Source: Anaerolineae bacterium
GTDB lineage: Bacteria > Chloroflexota > Anaerolineae > Anaerolineales > E44-bin32
Assembly (NCBI GenBank): GCA_011192015.1
Contig: DUET01000080.1
Coordinates: 1 to 61,384, forward strand
Reading direction: 5' to 3'
DNA length: 61,384 nucleotides
Program-made: the position numbers and the translations under genes
Notes under the pieces: generated by a model
Database searches by the model: none
Seen by the model: only the letters and a program-made list of their open reading frames with translations
What the model was told of the DNA's origin: nothing
In this document: one piece after another, positions 53,983-61,384 of the stretch
Numbering within the stretch: position 1 is the stretch's first letter
Layout of the letters: the number at the start of each line of letters is the position of its first letter

Positions 53983-54077
53983 GGGTAGACAACCCGCTAA
54001 CCAAACGTCCAATTATTCCCAGGAGTGTTCGCTTCTGTGAAACCAAGCATTCACCGCGGCATGAAGGGAAACATGGC

Positions 54078-54110
54078 CAGCCTGAAAGGTTCCGAGAACC
54101 TTTCAGGCTG
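54078..54110. terminator. strong 15-bp hairpin between copies 5 and 6
   Basis: CAGCCTGAAAGGTTC, CGA, GAACCTTTCAGGCTG: perfect 15-bp arms and a 3-nt loop, followed by TATCGC. It is a probable terminator isolating copies 5 and 6. Confidence 0.65.
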
Positions 54111-54345
54111 TATCGCAGCGATGGATGGCGCTTACTTTCCCTCAGGAATGAAAAGCTTCGCTTGTTCTAGGCTGGAAAGTATAGGACAATCGGTAATCCG
54201 GAATGGGTGAACTTGTCGGACGAAATCGCGCATTGGGATGGGGGTTTCCCAAATTGCATTGAGCCTGATGCCCATAACGTAAACAGCGTGCCAAGGGGCT
54301 GCTCGTTTCGGAAAAGGTGAGTTCACGATACCTCAGGAGGAACCC

Positions 54346-54819
54346 ATGTACTCTCGATGGAATCGAAATTGGACCAAAGCGATGGCGTTCGCGGTCATCA
54401 TCTTGGCAACGCTTGCCTGTAGCACCTCGTCGCTTTTTGGACCGACCCCCACACCGGTGATCCGGGAAGTCACCCGCGTCGTTGAGATCCCGGTAACCAG
54501 AGTCGTCACGGCTCCGCCTTCTGAACCACCGATCAACCTGGCGGGACAGTGGTACAACACGACCACAACAACCATGACGACGATCATCTGGACGGGTTAC
54601 GAATTCATGGTGGCCTCGATGTACGATACGGAAGACAGAGAAATCCGTCCGGTTACGCTCTCAGAGTGGGATGGCACTCGCATCAAATGGTCGTACTACT
54701 TGGCGGCCAATGATCTCACGATTACCTACACGATGACGTCTCTGGTTGGTGATCGACTGAATTGTGAGTGGACCAACACCGCCGGTTCGAGCGGAACGAG
54801 AACCCTGGACCGCGAGTAG
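54346..54819 (+). CDS. tandem lipoprotein family, copy 6
   Basis: The 157-residue protein has lipobox TLACST, linker VIREVTRVVEIPVTRVVTAP and a subtype-2 domain: INLAGQWYNTTTTTMTTIIW, MVASMYDTEDREIRPVTLSE, WDGTRIKWSYYLAANDLTIT, LNCEWTNTAGSSGTRTLDRE. It shares the GGAGGAACC leader and upstream AAAGGTGA with copy 5. It is the last member of the array. Confidence 0.83.
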   Translation: MYSRWNRNWTKAMAFAVIILATLACSTSSLFGPTPTPVIREVTRVVEIPVTRVVTAPPSEPPINLAGQWYNTTTTTMTTIIWTGYEFMVASMYDTEDREIRPVTLSEWDGTRIKWSYYLAANDLTITYTMTSLVGDRLNCEWTNTAGSSGTRTLDRE

Positions 54820-55098
54820 CAGGACCAAGCAAAGAAGCCAGTCAGGGATAATCATCCAGCATCGACAGGCATTGCTGCCGATCGCTGGGTAATCCACAGG
54901 CTGAACGCGCATATTCATGGATGTATGATCAAAGGCGGTTGCCTTAAATGGGCGACCGCCTTATGATATTTTCAAGCCGGTGTCGGAAATCAAAACTCAG
55001 GATCATCTATTCGTTGCCTGGAACCCTGATTAATTTATGAACGTCTACCACGCGGAGGAACATTCTTTGCGACTCCGCAATCATGCTGGAGGTTAGCT

Positions 55099-55491
55099 AT
55101 GAGGACAAAGCTGCTGATCGGGCTCTCGTTGCTGGTCATGGGAGTCTTGGCGCTTTCCAGCTGCGGTCGACCCAGTGAGATCGTGCTGGATGACAACAAC
55201 AACGGAAGCCAGATAATGCTTCACACGGACCAGACTTTGACCATCCGTCTCGAAGGCAATCCCAGCACCGGCTTCAGTTGGGAAGTATTGGAAATCAACG
55301 AAGCCGTGCTGCGTCAAGTAGGCGATATCAATTTTGAGGTCGAATCAAACCTTCCCGGTTCGCCGGGAATCCAGGTGTTGCACTTCGAGCCTGTGGCCTC
55401 GGGAGAGATGGACCTGGAACTGGTCTATTGGCGCCCCTGGGAGCCAGAAGACCCCGTAGAGACCTATTTGTTGCGGGTGATCGTTCCCTAA
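55099..55491 (+). CDS. chagasin-like (I42) protease inhibitor lipoprotein
   Basis: The 130-residue protein has a lipobox (LALSSCG) and an inhibitor domain with the three loops of the I42 family: LEGNPSTGFSWEVLE (NPTTGY-like), GSPGIQVLHFEPVASGEMD (G-x-P/G-G) and YWRPWEPEDP (RPW). Family members block papain-like cysteine proteases. A surface-anchored form could protect the cell from secreted proteases. The gene follows the lipoprotein array and precedes the propeller lipoprotein. Confidence 0.88.
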   Translation: MRTKLLIGLSLLVMGVLALSSCGRPSEIVLDDNNNGSQIMLHTDQTLTIRLEGNPSTGFSWEVLEINEAVLRQVGDINFEVESNLPGSPGIQVLHFEPVASGEMDLELVYWRPWEPEDPVETYLLRVIVP

Positions 55492-55756
55492 AGTTACCGC
55501 GCCCATCGAACTTGATGGTTCCGAGCAAGGGACAGGCGAGAGGCGAGTTGAGACTTCTTCCAACTCGCCGAATCGCTTTAATAGCATTAGTAAATATTTA
55601 TTGTAAATTTATAGCCTTAGCATAGGGGGCTCCAGAGGGGAGGCGCGCAACTGCCAGGAATCGGAGCCGCAGATGGCACGCATTCAATGCCGCGCCTTTC
55701 TCATCGTCTTCTTCCGCTTGACTGTAGGAATCCGTACCGTTGAGGAGGCGGCAGCC

Positions 55757-57007
55757 ATGTCCATGAATCGCATCACAAGGACCATCCCCATCTTAGTCCT
55801 TCTGGTGATCGTCCTTTCCCTGCTGTCCTGCTCGGAGCAGGATGCACTCAAGTGGCTCAGCCCTTCATCGGATGCCGATGTGTTCGGAATCGTACGGCTC
55901 GAGGTCGATGTCTCGATGGGGGAAGGCGTCGAGCGTCTGAGGTTCTATGTGGATGCCGTTGATGATGCACACAAAATCGGGGAATTATCCGGGGATGTCT
56001 CCAGGGTTGAACTTCCCTGGTTCACAGATGATGTTCCTAACGGCGTTCACGAACTGCATGCCGTAGCTTCCGGCTTCGACGGCGGCACGTTGCAGGCATC
56101 GGTGAGGGTAAACGTGGGGAATGTGTCCCGCGCCGAAGCCATCCCGAGTGACGCTGTTAAGATGACGCCCCAAACGGATCCCCATCCTCCACAACTCCAT
56201 CCCGCCTTCGCAGATATCTTCGACCCTCCGGTTCCCATGCCGGGACCGATCAACACCGCCGGCGCCGAGGCTTCACCCTTCATCACACCCGACGGCACCG
56301 AATTCTACTTCTGGTTCACACCGGATGCCAACGCCCCACTGCAGAATCAACTCACCGATCGCTCGACCGGCATCTACTATTCCCGCAAGGTGGACGGCGA
56401 ATGGACCGAGCCGGTGCGCATCTATCTCACGTACTACGATGAACCCTCGCTGGACGGCGCCCATACGGTTCGTGGAGACACGATGTGGTTCGCCAGCGTG
56501 CGCGCCGGCAATTTCCGCGAGATGGACATGTGGAACGCCACCCTTCTCGACGGCCGATGGTTGAATTGGAGCATCGTGGATGAGCGGTTGAATCTCGAAA
56601 TCGGCATCGGCGAGCTGCACGTTTCGCTGGATGGCAATCGCATAACCTTCGACTCGAGCCGCGAGGGTGGCCTGGGTGAGAAGGACATCTGGATGACGGA
56701 ACGGGTGGGGGGCGTGTGGCAGGATCCTCTGCCCATCGCAGCCGTGAACACCGAGAACACCGAGGGCTGGCCGTATGTGACCGAGAACGAGCTCGAGTTG
56801 TGGTACACCACCGGACCTGGCGCGCCCGAGATCCACCGGTCCTTGTACGTGAACGGCGAATGGCAGCCGCCGGAGACGGTGCTGACGCTTTTCGCCGGTG
56901 AGCCCACGCTCGACAACGCCGGCAATCTCTACTTTGCACATCACTTCTGGGACCCCGTAGAGGACCGCATGATCGAGGCCGATTTCTATGTCTGTTATCG
57001 GAAGTAG
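55757..57007 (+). CDS. beta-propeller (PD40/WD40-like) lipoprotein
   Basis: The 416-residue protein has a lipobox (LLSCSE), an Ig-like domain (about 30-110) and a propeller with PD40-type repeats: ASPFITPDGTEFYFWFTPDA, GELHVSLDGNRITFDSSREG, EGWPYVTENELELWYTTGPG, GEPTLDNAGNLYFAHHFWDP. Such proteins bind surface partners or sugars. GAGGAGG precedes the ATG at 55757; a start two codons later (55763) is also possible. The frame continues upstream to 55673. Confidence 0.85.
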   Translation: MSMNRITRTIPILVLLVIVLSLLSCSEQDALKWLSPSSDADVFGIVRLEVDVSMGEGVERLRFYVDAVDDAHKIGELSGDVSRVELPWFTDDVPNGVHELHAVASGFDGGTLQASVRVNVGNVSRAEAIPSDAVKMTPQTDPHPPQLHPAFADIFDPPVPMPGPINTAGAEASPFITPDGTEFYFWFTPDANAPLQNQLTDRSTGIYYSRKVDGEWTEPVRIYLTYYDEPSLDGAHTVRGDTMWFASVRAGNFREMDMWNATLLDGRWLNWSIVDERLNLEIGIGELHVSLDGNRITFDSSREGGLGEKDIWMTERVGGVWQDPLPIAAVNTENTEGWPYVTENELELWYTTGPGAPEIHRSLYVNGEWQPPETVLTLFAGEPTLDNAGNLYFAHHFWDPVEDRMIEADFYVCYRK

Positions 57008-57106
57008 GGGTTAGGGTTGCGTATCCAGCGGAATGATGAGTTGTCCCTTGTACTTCGTGTTTGGTTTCATGGAAGCATAAATGGAAGGTGCGAATCGGTC
57101 GTTCGG

Positions 57107-57898
57107 CTAGGCATCATCCCCTAGCACGTGCGTTCCCAACGCCTCCCCCTTCAGCGCCGTCAGAATGGTCCCCGCAGGTTTCCCCGAGAAAATGCGCACA
57201 TCGGCTTCGGGTAGCAGACTTGCCAGCGCAAGCGCGTGTAGGACCTTGTCCTGCATGCCGCCGGTGACGTCGGTATCTTCAGCGCCCTCGAGCTGGATGC
57301 GCTCAAGATCGACCTCGCCGAAGGATTCCATCAACTGCGTGCGCCCCGGATAATCGGCGTACACGCCCTCATCCACCCCCGCGAAGAGTACCCGTTCTGG
57401 CATCAGCACCAGCGCCAACGCGGCGAACACGCGCTCGGTCGATACGATGCACGCGCCCTGACCGAGGTCGAAGGCCACGTCGCCGTACACCACGCCCACC
57501 AGCCCGGATTCCAGTGCTTCCAGCAGCGGATCGAAGGCGTAGGAATCGATCTCACCGCCGGTGCAGATCACCGTAGCAGAGGGCGGGAAGCAGAGCGCAG
57601 CCACACCTGCGCCGTGCAGGGCGTCCATGACCATGCGGTTCAAGGTCTGCGCCGCCCGCCACACCTCGGCAAAACCGCGCCAATCCTCAGCGCTCGCGGC
57701 GCCCAAATGGGTGCCGTACTGGGCTGCCAAGGGGTGTCCGAAGGATCCGGATCCATGCCCGAGCAACAATTGCTCGTCGGGAGATTCCTGCACGAATTGC
57801 GCGATCTCTTCTGCAATCCGTTCGAGGGTCTGCTTGCGCACGGCCATCGGCTGGTACTTGCGCGTGATAAGCGATCCGCCCAGCTTGAGAAAGATCAT
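57107..57898 (-). CDS. isopentenyl phosphate kinase
   Basis: The 263-residue amino-acid-kinase-fold enzyme makes IPP from isopentenyl phosphate. Visible are LKLGGSLITRK at the start, LGHGSGSFGHPLAAQYG with the family His that contacts the phosphate, and DVTGGMQDKVLHALALASLL plus RIFSGKPAGTI near the end. It is the final step of the alternative mevalonate route of archaea and some Chloroflexota. Its ATG overlaps the mevalonate kinase stop by 4 nt. Confidence 0.93.
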   Translation of the reverse strand: MIFLKLGGSLITRKYQPMAVRKQTLERIAEEIAQFVQESPDEQLLLGHGSGSFGHPLAAQYGTHLGAASAEDWRGFAEVWRAAQTLNRMVMDALHGAGVAALCFPPSATVICTGGEIDSYAFDPLLEALESGLVGVVYGDVAFDLGQGACIVSTERVFAALALVLMPERVLFAGVDEGVYADYPGRTQLMESFGEVDLERIQLEGAEDTDVTGGMQDKVLHALALASLLPEADVRIFSGKPAGTILTALKGEALGTHVLGDDA

Positions 57899-58833
57899 GC
57901 CCCCACCTCCACCGTCATCGTCCATGCCGCTCCTGCATTCTGCAGCGCCTGCTCGATGTCTGCAGCGGCCTCGGTCTCCACCAGGGCGATCATGTTGCCG
58001 CCCATACCGGCGCCACTGAGCTTGGCGCCCAGCGCGCCCGCTTGCTTGGCGGTCTCGATCAGCGTTTCCAGTTCGTCTGAACTCACGCCGATCTCCTGCA
58101 GCAGCTGCTGATTCTTGTCCATCGCCTCGCCCAAGGTTGCCCAATCGCCTTGCTCGATAGCCTTCCGGCCCAGCGCTACGGTCCCCGCCACGCGGTCGAA
58201 CAGCGCTTCGAAGCGCTCCTTCTCCGCCTGCCATGCCTGGAGAACCATGCCCACCGCCATGGAGGTGTTCGAACGCAGGCCGGTGTCGCCGAGAACGAGC
58301 GTGAACGGTGCGCCGATCGGGAAGGGCTGCGTCGCATCCCCTCGCACGAAGTACACCGGCTGCTCGTAGGCCACGACGGTGTTGTCGATGCCCGAGGGCG
58401 TGCCGTGATGCAGTTTCTCGACTTCGAAGGCCAGCGCCGATTGTCGCTCGGGAGCAAGCGGATGGCCCCAATGTGCGCTAAGGGCACGCAGGACGGCCAC
58501 CGATACCGCCGTGCCCGATCCCAATCCGGAAGCCACCGGGATGCTGGACTGCACGCGCAGGGCAAGCGGTGGGTGTTTCTCGATTGCCAGCGCCTGTCGG
58601 GTGAGCCGAACGATCACGGCCAGCGGCTGATCCGGCGACAGTTCATGCAGCCAAGCGGCAAGCTCGATATCCGGAGCTTCGATGCACACGCTTCCTGGTT
58701 CGCCCTCCGCCAGATCCGATGCCGCGGCTGTGGCGCGCAGATCCGGCAGCGGCGCGGCCAGCGCCGGTCGCCCGTAGACCACCGCATGTTCGCCGAGCAG
58801 GATGATCTTGCCGCAAGCACTGGCGATGGTCAT
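57895..58833 (-). CDS. mvk: mevalonate kinase
   Basis: The 312-residue GHMP kinase has GKIILLGEHAVVYGRPALA (motif 1), IPVASGLGSGTAVSVAVLRAL (ATP loop), HHGTPSGIDNTVVAYEQPVYF and KLSGAGMGGNMIALVE (motif 3), all mevalonate kinase signatures. It phosphorylates mevalonate. The start overlaps the upstream UbiA gene's end by 4 nt. A phosphomevalonate decarboxylase gene is not in the window. Confidence 0.94.
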   Translation of the reverse strand: MTIASACGKIILLGEHAVVYGRPALAAPLPDLRATAAASDLAEGEPGSVCIEAPDIELAAWLHELSPDQPLAVIVRLTRQALAIEKHPPLALRVQSSIPVASGLGSGTAVSVAVLRALSAHWGHPLAPERQSALAFEVEKLHHGTPSGIDNTVVAYEQPVYFVRGDATQPFPIGAPFTLVLGDTGLRSNTSMAVGMVLQAWQAEKERFEALFDRVAGTVALGRKAIEQGDWATLGEAMDKNQQLLQEIGVSSDELETLIETAKQAGALGAKLSGAGMGGNMIALVETEAAADIEQALQNAGAAWTMTVEVGA

Positions 58834-59699
58834 GGCCAGAAATAGAGGATGGCAATGGCGGTCAGCCCCCAGAGCAGGAAAGTCGCCAGGAGCGGGCGGT
58901 CGGAGAAGAGCAGTTCCTCGGGGGCGCCGCCGGCGTCCTCGACGTGGATCAGATAGAGATAGCGGAAGATGCCGTAGAGCACGAACGGGATGGTGAGCAT
59001 CATCATGTCGTTGTCGGGGAGGTTGGTGGCCGAGAAGGTGTAGAGCGAGTAGGCCACGATCGTGGTCCCCGAGACGATGACGATGAGTTGATCGAGCAGG
59101 CCCAGGTTGTAGCCATCCAGCACACGGCGGTGGCTGTTGGCGTTCTCCGCCAGCAGCGTCATCTCGGCTCGCCGTTTGCCGAAGCCGATGAAGAGCGCCA
59201 GCAGGGAGGTGCAGATATACAGCCAGGGCGAGAAGCGCTCGACCTGGATCAGCGCCACGCCGCCTGCGACGCGAAGCAGGAAACCTGCCGCCAGGATCAG
59301 CACGTCGACGATGGGCACGTGTTTCAGGCGGAAGGAGTAGAGCAGGTTGAAGAGGATGTAGGTCAGCACGACAAGCCCGAACTTCCAATTCAGGACGAAA
59401 CCGCCGGCCAGCGAGATGACGAAGAGGAATCCCGCCGTAACCAGAGCCGTGGGGACCGGCAGTGAGCCGGAAGCGATGGGCCGGTTACGCTTTCGAGGGT
59501 GGTTCTTGTCGACCTCCATGTCGGCCACGTCGTTCACCAGGTACACGGCGCTGGAGGCCAGGCACAGCAGCACGAAACCCGCAGTCGTGCGCAGGAACGG
59601 TCCGATCGCCAGCAACTGCCGGTCGAACACGAGGGCGGCGAAGACGAAGATATTCTTGGCCCATTGGCGTGGGCGCATGGTTTGGATCAAGGCACGCAT
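58830..59699 (-). CDS. UbiA-family prenyltransferase (decaprenyl-phosphate phosphoribosyltransferase-like)
   Basis: The 289-residue membrane protein has about eight helices and the metal-binding NDVADMEVDKNHPRKRNRPIASG motif near the start, with RPRQWAKNIFVFAALVFDRQ just before. This signature matches the group that transfers phosphoribose to polyprenyl phosphate (arabinan/cell-wall sugar donors in actinobacteria) more than menaquinone-type UbiA. Linked with mevalonate and isopentenyl-phosphate kinases it suggests a polyprenyl-lipid operon. Start at 59699; the frame is open to 59888. Confidence 0.88.
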   Translation of the reverse strand: MRALIQTMRPRQWAKNIFVFAALVFDRQLLAIGPFLRTTAGFVLLCLASSAVYLVNDVADMEVDKNHPRKRNRPIASGSLPVPTALVTAGFLFVISLAGGFVLNWKFGLVVLTYILFNLLYSFRLKHVPIVDVLILAAGFLLRVAGGVALIQVERFSPWLYICTSLLALFIGFGKRRAEMTLLAENANSHRRVLDGYNLGLLDQLIVIVSGTTIVAYSLYTFSATNLPDNDMMMLTIPFVLYGIFRYLYLIHVEDAGGAPEELLFSDRPLLATFLLWGLTAIAILYFWP

Positions 59700-59912
59700 G
59701 TCGGCGATGATAGCAGGAAGGTGGGCGGGTTGCAAGGTGGAGGATGATTCTAAAGGTAGGCGTTTAATGTCTGGTTCATCCCTTGGAGCATCGAGAGCTT
59801 GTGATGCGCCACCGTCCCGAGGATGACGTGCAGCCCAAGGCTCCTCCCTCGATGCCCGAGGTTCCGCAGCTCCCGTTTCTCCTGCCACATGGAATCCTTA
59901 GCCTTCCATGGC

Positions 59913-59978
59913 ATGTCCTTCCGAGCCGTTCTGGGGCGAAAGATCCCCGCTGCGCGGGATGGGATCGTGTGCTACTGC
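59913..59978. repeat. MITE-like repeat, partial copy 1
   Basis: It starts TGTCCTTCCGAGCCGTTCTG and continues GGGGCGAAAGATCCCCGCTG and GCGGGATGGGATCGTG, matching the first half of the copies at 60131 and 60771. The second half is missing. Confidence 0.75.
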
Positions 59979-60077
59979 GAACTATTTGTGTCCCCTCGCA
60001 ACCATGCGCAGGGGCGTCCCAACGGGACGCCCGCTGTTGCGAATCATGGAATATAGACCGTGCTCTCGATCAGAATC

Positions 60078-60105
60078 GTAGCGGCGTTTCATGAAACGCC
60101 GCTAC
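60078..60105. repeat. REP-like palindrome
   Basis: GTAGCGGCGTTTCA followed by its exact reverse complement (28 bp). It is the same family as 2281-2310, with C for G at the fifth position of the arm. Confidence 0.85.
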
Positions 60106-60130
60106 ACCTTTCCGAACGGGCTACCCAACG

Positions 60131-60256
60131 GTCATTCCGAGCTGTACTGGGGCGAGGAATCCCCGATGCGCGGAATGGGATCGTGCGCTCCTGCCGGGTT
60201 ATGTTCCAATGGATGACTATAGGGATCCCTCGGCTCGCTTTGTTACTCGGGATGAC
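60131..60256. repeat. MITE-like repeat, full copy 2
   Basis: Terminal inverted repeats GTCATTCCGAG... and ...CTCGGGATGAC; inside GGGGCGAGGAATCCCCGATG, GGGATCGTGCGCTCCTG and AGGGATCCCTCGGCTCGCTT, shared with copy 3. Confidence 0.82.
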
Positions 60257-60339
60257 AAAGGAGAGAATGGCGCGCCCTCAGCGTGCCTCTATGGCATCAT
60301 GAACGGGCAGGGTAAAGAGATTCCGCTTCCTCAAGACAT

Positions 60340-60369
60340 CGTAGGGGCGTTTCATGAAACGCCCCTACG
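60340..60369. repeat. REP-like palindrome
   Basis: CGTAGGGGCGTTTCA followed by its exact reverse complement (30 bp). The outer 11 bases of each arm are identical to those of the palindrome in the transposase gene. Confidence 0.88.
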
Positions 60370-60608
60370 AATCGATTGGAGGGTTGTTACTCCAAGCGAA
60401 ACCCCCTCAACGAATCAAAGGGGCGCATCCCGCAGAGAGCGCGTGCTCTGGAAGCAACAACCGGCATCTTCGACAAGTGGCGGGACACCCGCTGATGTGA
60501 TCCATGATGGCTTTGTTTCAAGGGATCCAGGCATTGTCGGTTTGAGCTTCCCCAAAGGGCATCCATTTCTGGAGAAGCATGAGGATCTTTCTTATCTACC
60601 CCCCTCAA

Positions 60609-60657
60609 GTCCCCCCTTCAAAGGGGGGACGTGGGGGGGAATTGCTTTTCCCCCCAC
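60609..60657. repeat. adjacent C/G-tract palindromes
   Basis: GTCCCCCCTT-CA-AAGGGGGGAC (60609-60630) is directly followed by GTGGGGGGGAA ... TTCCCCCCAC (60631-60657). Both would form very stable hairpins. Confidence 0.7.
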
Positions 60658-60770
60658 ACCCCCCTCGCAAATTAACCATGATCAGGAGCCTTGATTCGCG
60701 AAGACGTCCGAGGATGAATTGCATGGGAACAAGGGAACTTTGAAGTCGAGGGTTGAGGTTGAGCCCCGCA

Positions 60771-60898
60771 TGTCCTACCGGGCCGTTCTGGGGCGAGGAA
60801 TCCCCGATGCGCGGGATGGGATCGTGCGCTCCTGTTGCCTAGTATGCGAATGGATGATCACGGGGATCCCTCGGCTCGCTTCGCTCGCTCGGGATGAC
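60771..60898. repeat. MITE-like repeat, full copy 3
   Basis: Same organisation as copy 2, with terminal TGTCCTACCGGGC at the left and GCTCGGGATGAC at the right, and TCGGCTCGCTTCGCTCGCTC near the right end. Confidence 0.82.
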
Positions 60899-60911
60899 CA
60901 GGAGGAAGTAG

Positions 60912-60930
60912 GGGCGCATGGCATGCGCCC
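60912..60930. repeat. short GGGCGCATG palindrome
   Basis: GGGCGCATG-G-CATGCGCCC, preceded by GTAG as in the REP-like family; probably a diverged member. Confidence 0.6.
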
Positions 60931-61025
60931 TTTGACCCACGCAGAAATTCCCCATAATTTTGCCCACCTCCCCAAGTCTGGTAGACTGAGAATATCTAGA
61001 TTTCGCTTCGCGATGGAGGAATGAA

Positions 61026-61384
61026 ATGGCTGATGTTGTGGACTATCGCATTTTTGGAGACGACCTGCAACTGGTCGAGATCGAACTCGATCCAGGTGAG
61101 GCCGTGCGGGCCGAAGCCGGAACGATGACCTACATGGAAACCGGCATCGAGATGCAGACCGGGACCGGCGGGGGCATCTTCAAAGGCCTCAAGCGCGCCA
61201 TCACCGGCGAGAGCTTCTTCATCACCACCTTCCTGAACAACGGAAGCGGTAAATCACGAACTGCCTTCGCCGCTCCCTACCCCGGCAAGATCGTCCCTGT
61301 TGAACTTTCCGACTTCGGCGGCAGCATCCTCTGCCAGAAGGATTCCTTCCTGTGCGCCGCCCAGGGGATCGAGGTCGAGATCGC
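61026..61384 (+). CDS. AIM24/TIGR00266-family protein (5' part)
   Basis: The gene runs off the right edge. The visible 119 residues show the family pattern: LQLVEIELDPGEAVRAEAGT, MTYMETGIEMQTGTGGGIFK, GLKRAITGESFFITTF and GKIVPVELSDFGGSILCQKD. These beta-helical proteins are widespread and of unknown function. GGAGGAA lies just upstream of the ATG; another ATG 5 nt earlier is out of frame. Confidence 0.88.
   Translation, partial: MADVVDYRIFGDDLQLVEIELDPGEAVRAEAGTMTYMETGIEMQTGTGGGIFKGLKRAITGESFFITTFLNNGSGKSRTAFAAPYPGKIVPVELSDFGGSILCQKDSFLCAAQGIEVEI

Larger units (their letters stand above)
59700..61025. other. gene-free region with dense repeats
   Basis: About 1.3 kb between the UbiA operon and the AIM24-like gene. 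Frames here are short and have no motifs. It holds three related repeats (59913-59978, 60131-60256, 60771-60898), GTAGGGGCG-type palindromes (60078-60105, 60340-60369), weaker ones (60012-60032, 60912-60930) and C/G-tract palindromes (60609-60657). Confidence 0.8.

Noticed and set aside
59740-60720. Several open frames of 60-160 codons in the repeat cluster
   Set aside because: They run through the repeats and palindromes, and lack ribosome-binding sites and family features.

Overview
The window looks like a chromosomal segment of an uncultured member of the Chloroflexota (Anaerolineae-like). No rRNA, tRNA or complete phylogenetic marker is visible, so this is an inference. It rests on lipoproteins carrying repeated 'EVTR-V-EVTR' linkers after the lipobox, a mevalonate kinase plus isopentenyl phosphate kinase pair, a SufR-controlled SUF operon with SufU rather than SufE, a Ddn-like deazaflavin-type protein, a LysW-like zinc ribbon and a dispersed family of GTAGGGGCG palindromes. 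The DNA is moderately GC-rich with tightly packed genes and short spacers.

Layout. 1-1.7 kb: 5' part of a DnaQ-like exonuclease (-), then a sigma-70 family factor with a small membrane protein (+). 2.0-2.6 kb: a REP-associated tyrosine transposase with a perfect palindrome inside its coding sequence. 2.7-9.9 kb: the iron-sulfur island, with a MIP18-family gene and sufR on the minus strand and sufC-sufB-sufD-orf-sufS-sufU plus a Rieske-type ferredoxin on the plus strand. The two sides are separated by a face-to-face promoter pair sharing one 12+12 bp operator. 10-14.4 kb: pyruvate phosphate dikinase, bacterioferritin, a small membrane protein and a lipoprotein. 14.9-30.1 kb: mostly single-gene units (MFS exporter, thioesterase, TGS GTPase, PlsY, Ddn-like protein, GIN-domain lipoprotein, metallo-beta-lactamase-fold protein, CDF transporter, ferredoxin, ICMT-like methyltransferase), including two paralogous Cys-rich proteins about 14 kb apart. 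31.3-35.5 kb: a tightly overlapping DUF4129 / membrane / MoxR ATPase / DUF58 / membrane operon. 35.6-39.7 kb: an M28 peptidase, then an ABC exporter with its winged-helix regulator behind a strong promoter whose -10 is covered by a nested palindrome. 39.9-50.6 kb: SDR, a protein of the type often auto-named quinate 5-dehydrogenase, LysW-like zinc ribbon, degenerate response regulator, ALDH7-type dehydrogenase, panB and an Old Yellow Enzyme homologue.

50.8-54.8 kb holds the most unusual feature: six tandem paralogous secreted lipoproteins sharing one domain of about 85 residues, with linkers that vary from none to several EVTR repeats and with the first copy frameshifted. A chagasin-like protease inhibitor lipoprotein and a beta-propeller lipoprotein follow. 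57.1-59.7 kb is an overlapping UbiA-type prenyltransferase / mevalonate kinase / isopentenyl phosphate kinase operon. 59.7-61.0 kb has no gene but is packed with repeats: three related units of up to about 128 bp and several GTAGGGGCG palindromes like the one inside the transposase gene. The window ends in the 5' part of an AIM24/TIGR00266-type gene.

The main functional themes are Fe-S cluster assembly and its feedback control, isoprenoid/polyprenyl supply for membrane lipids, and an expanding set of surface lipoproteins.
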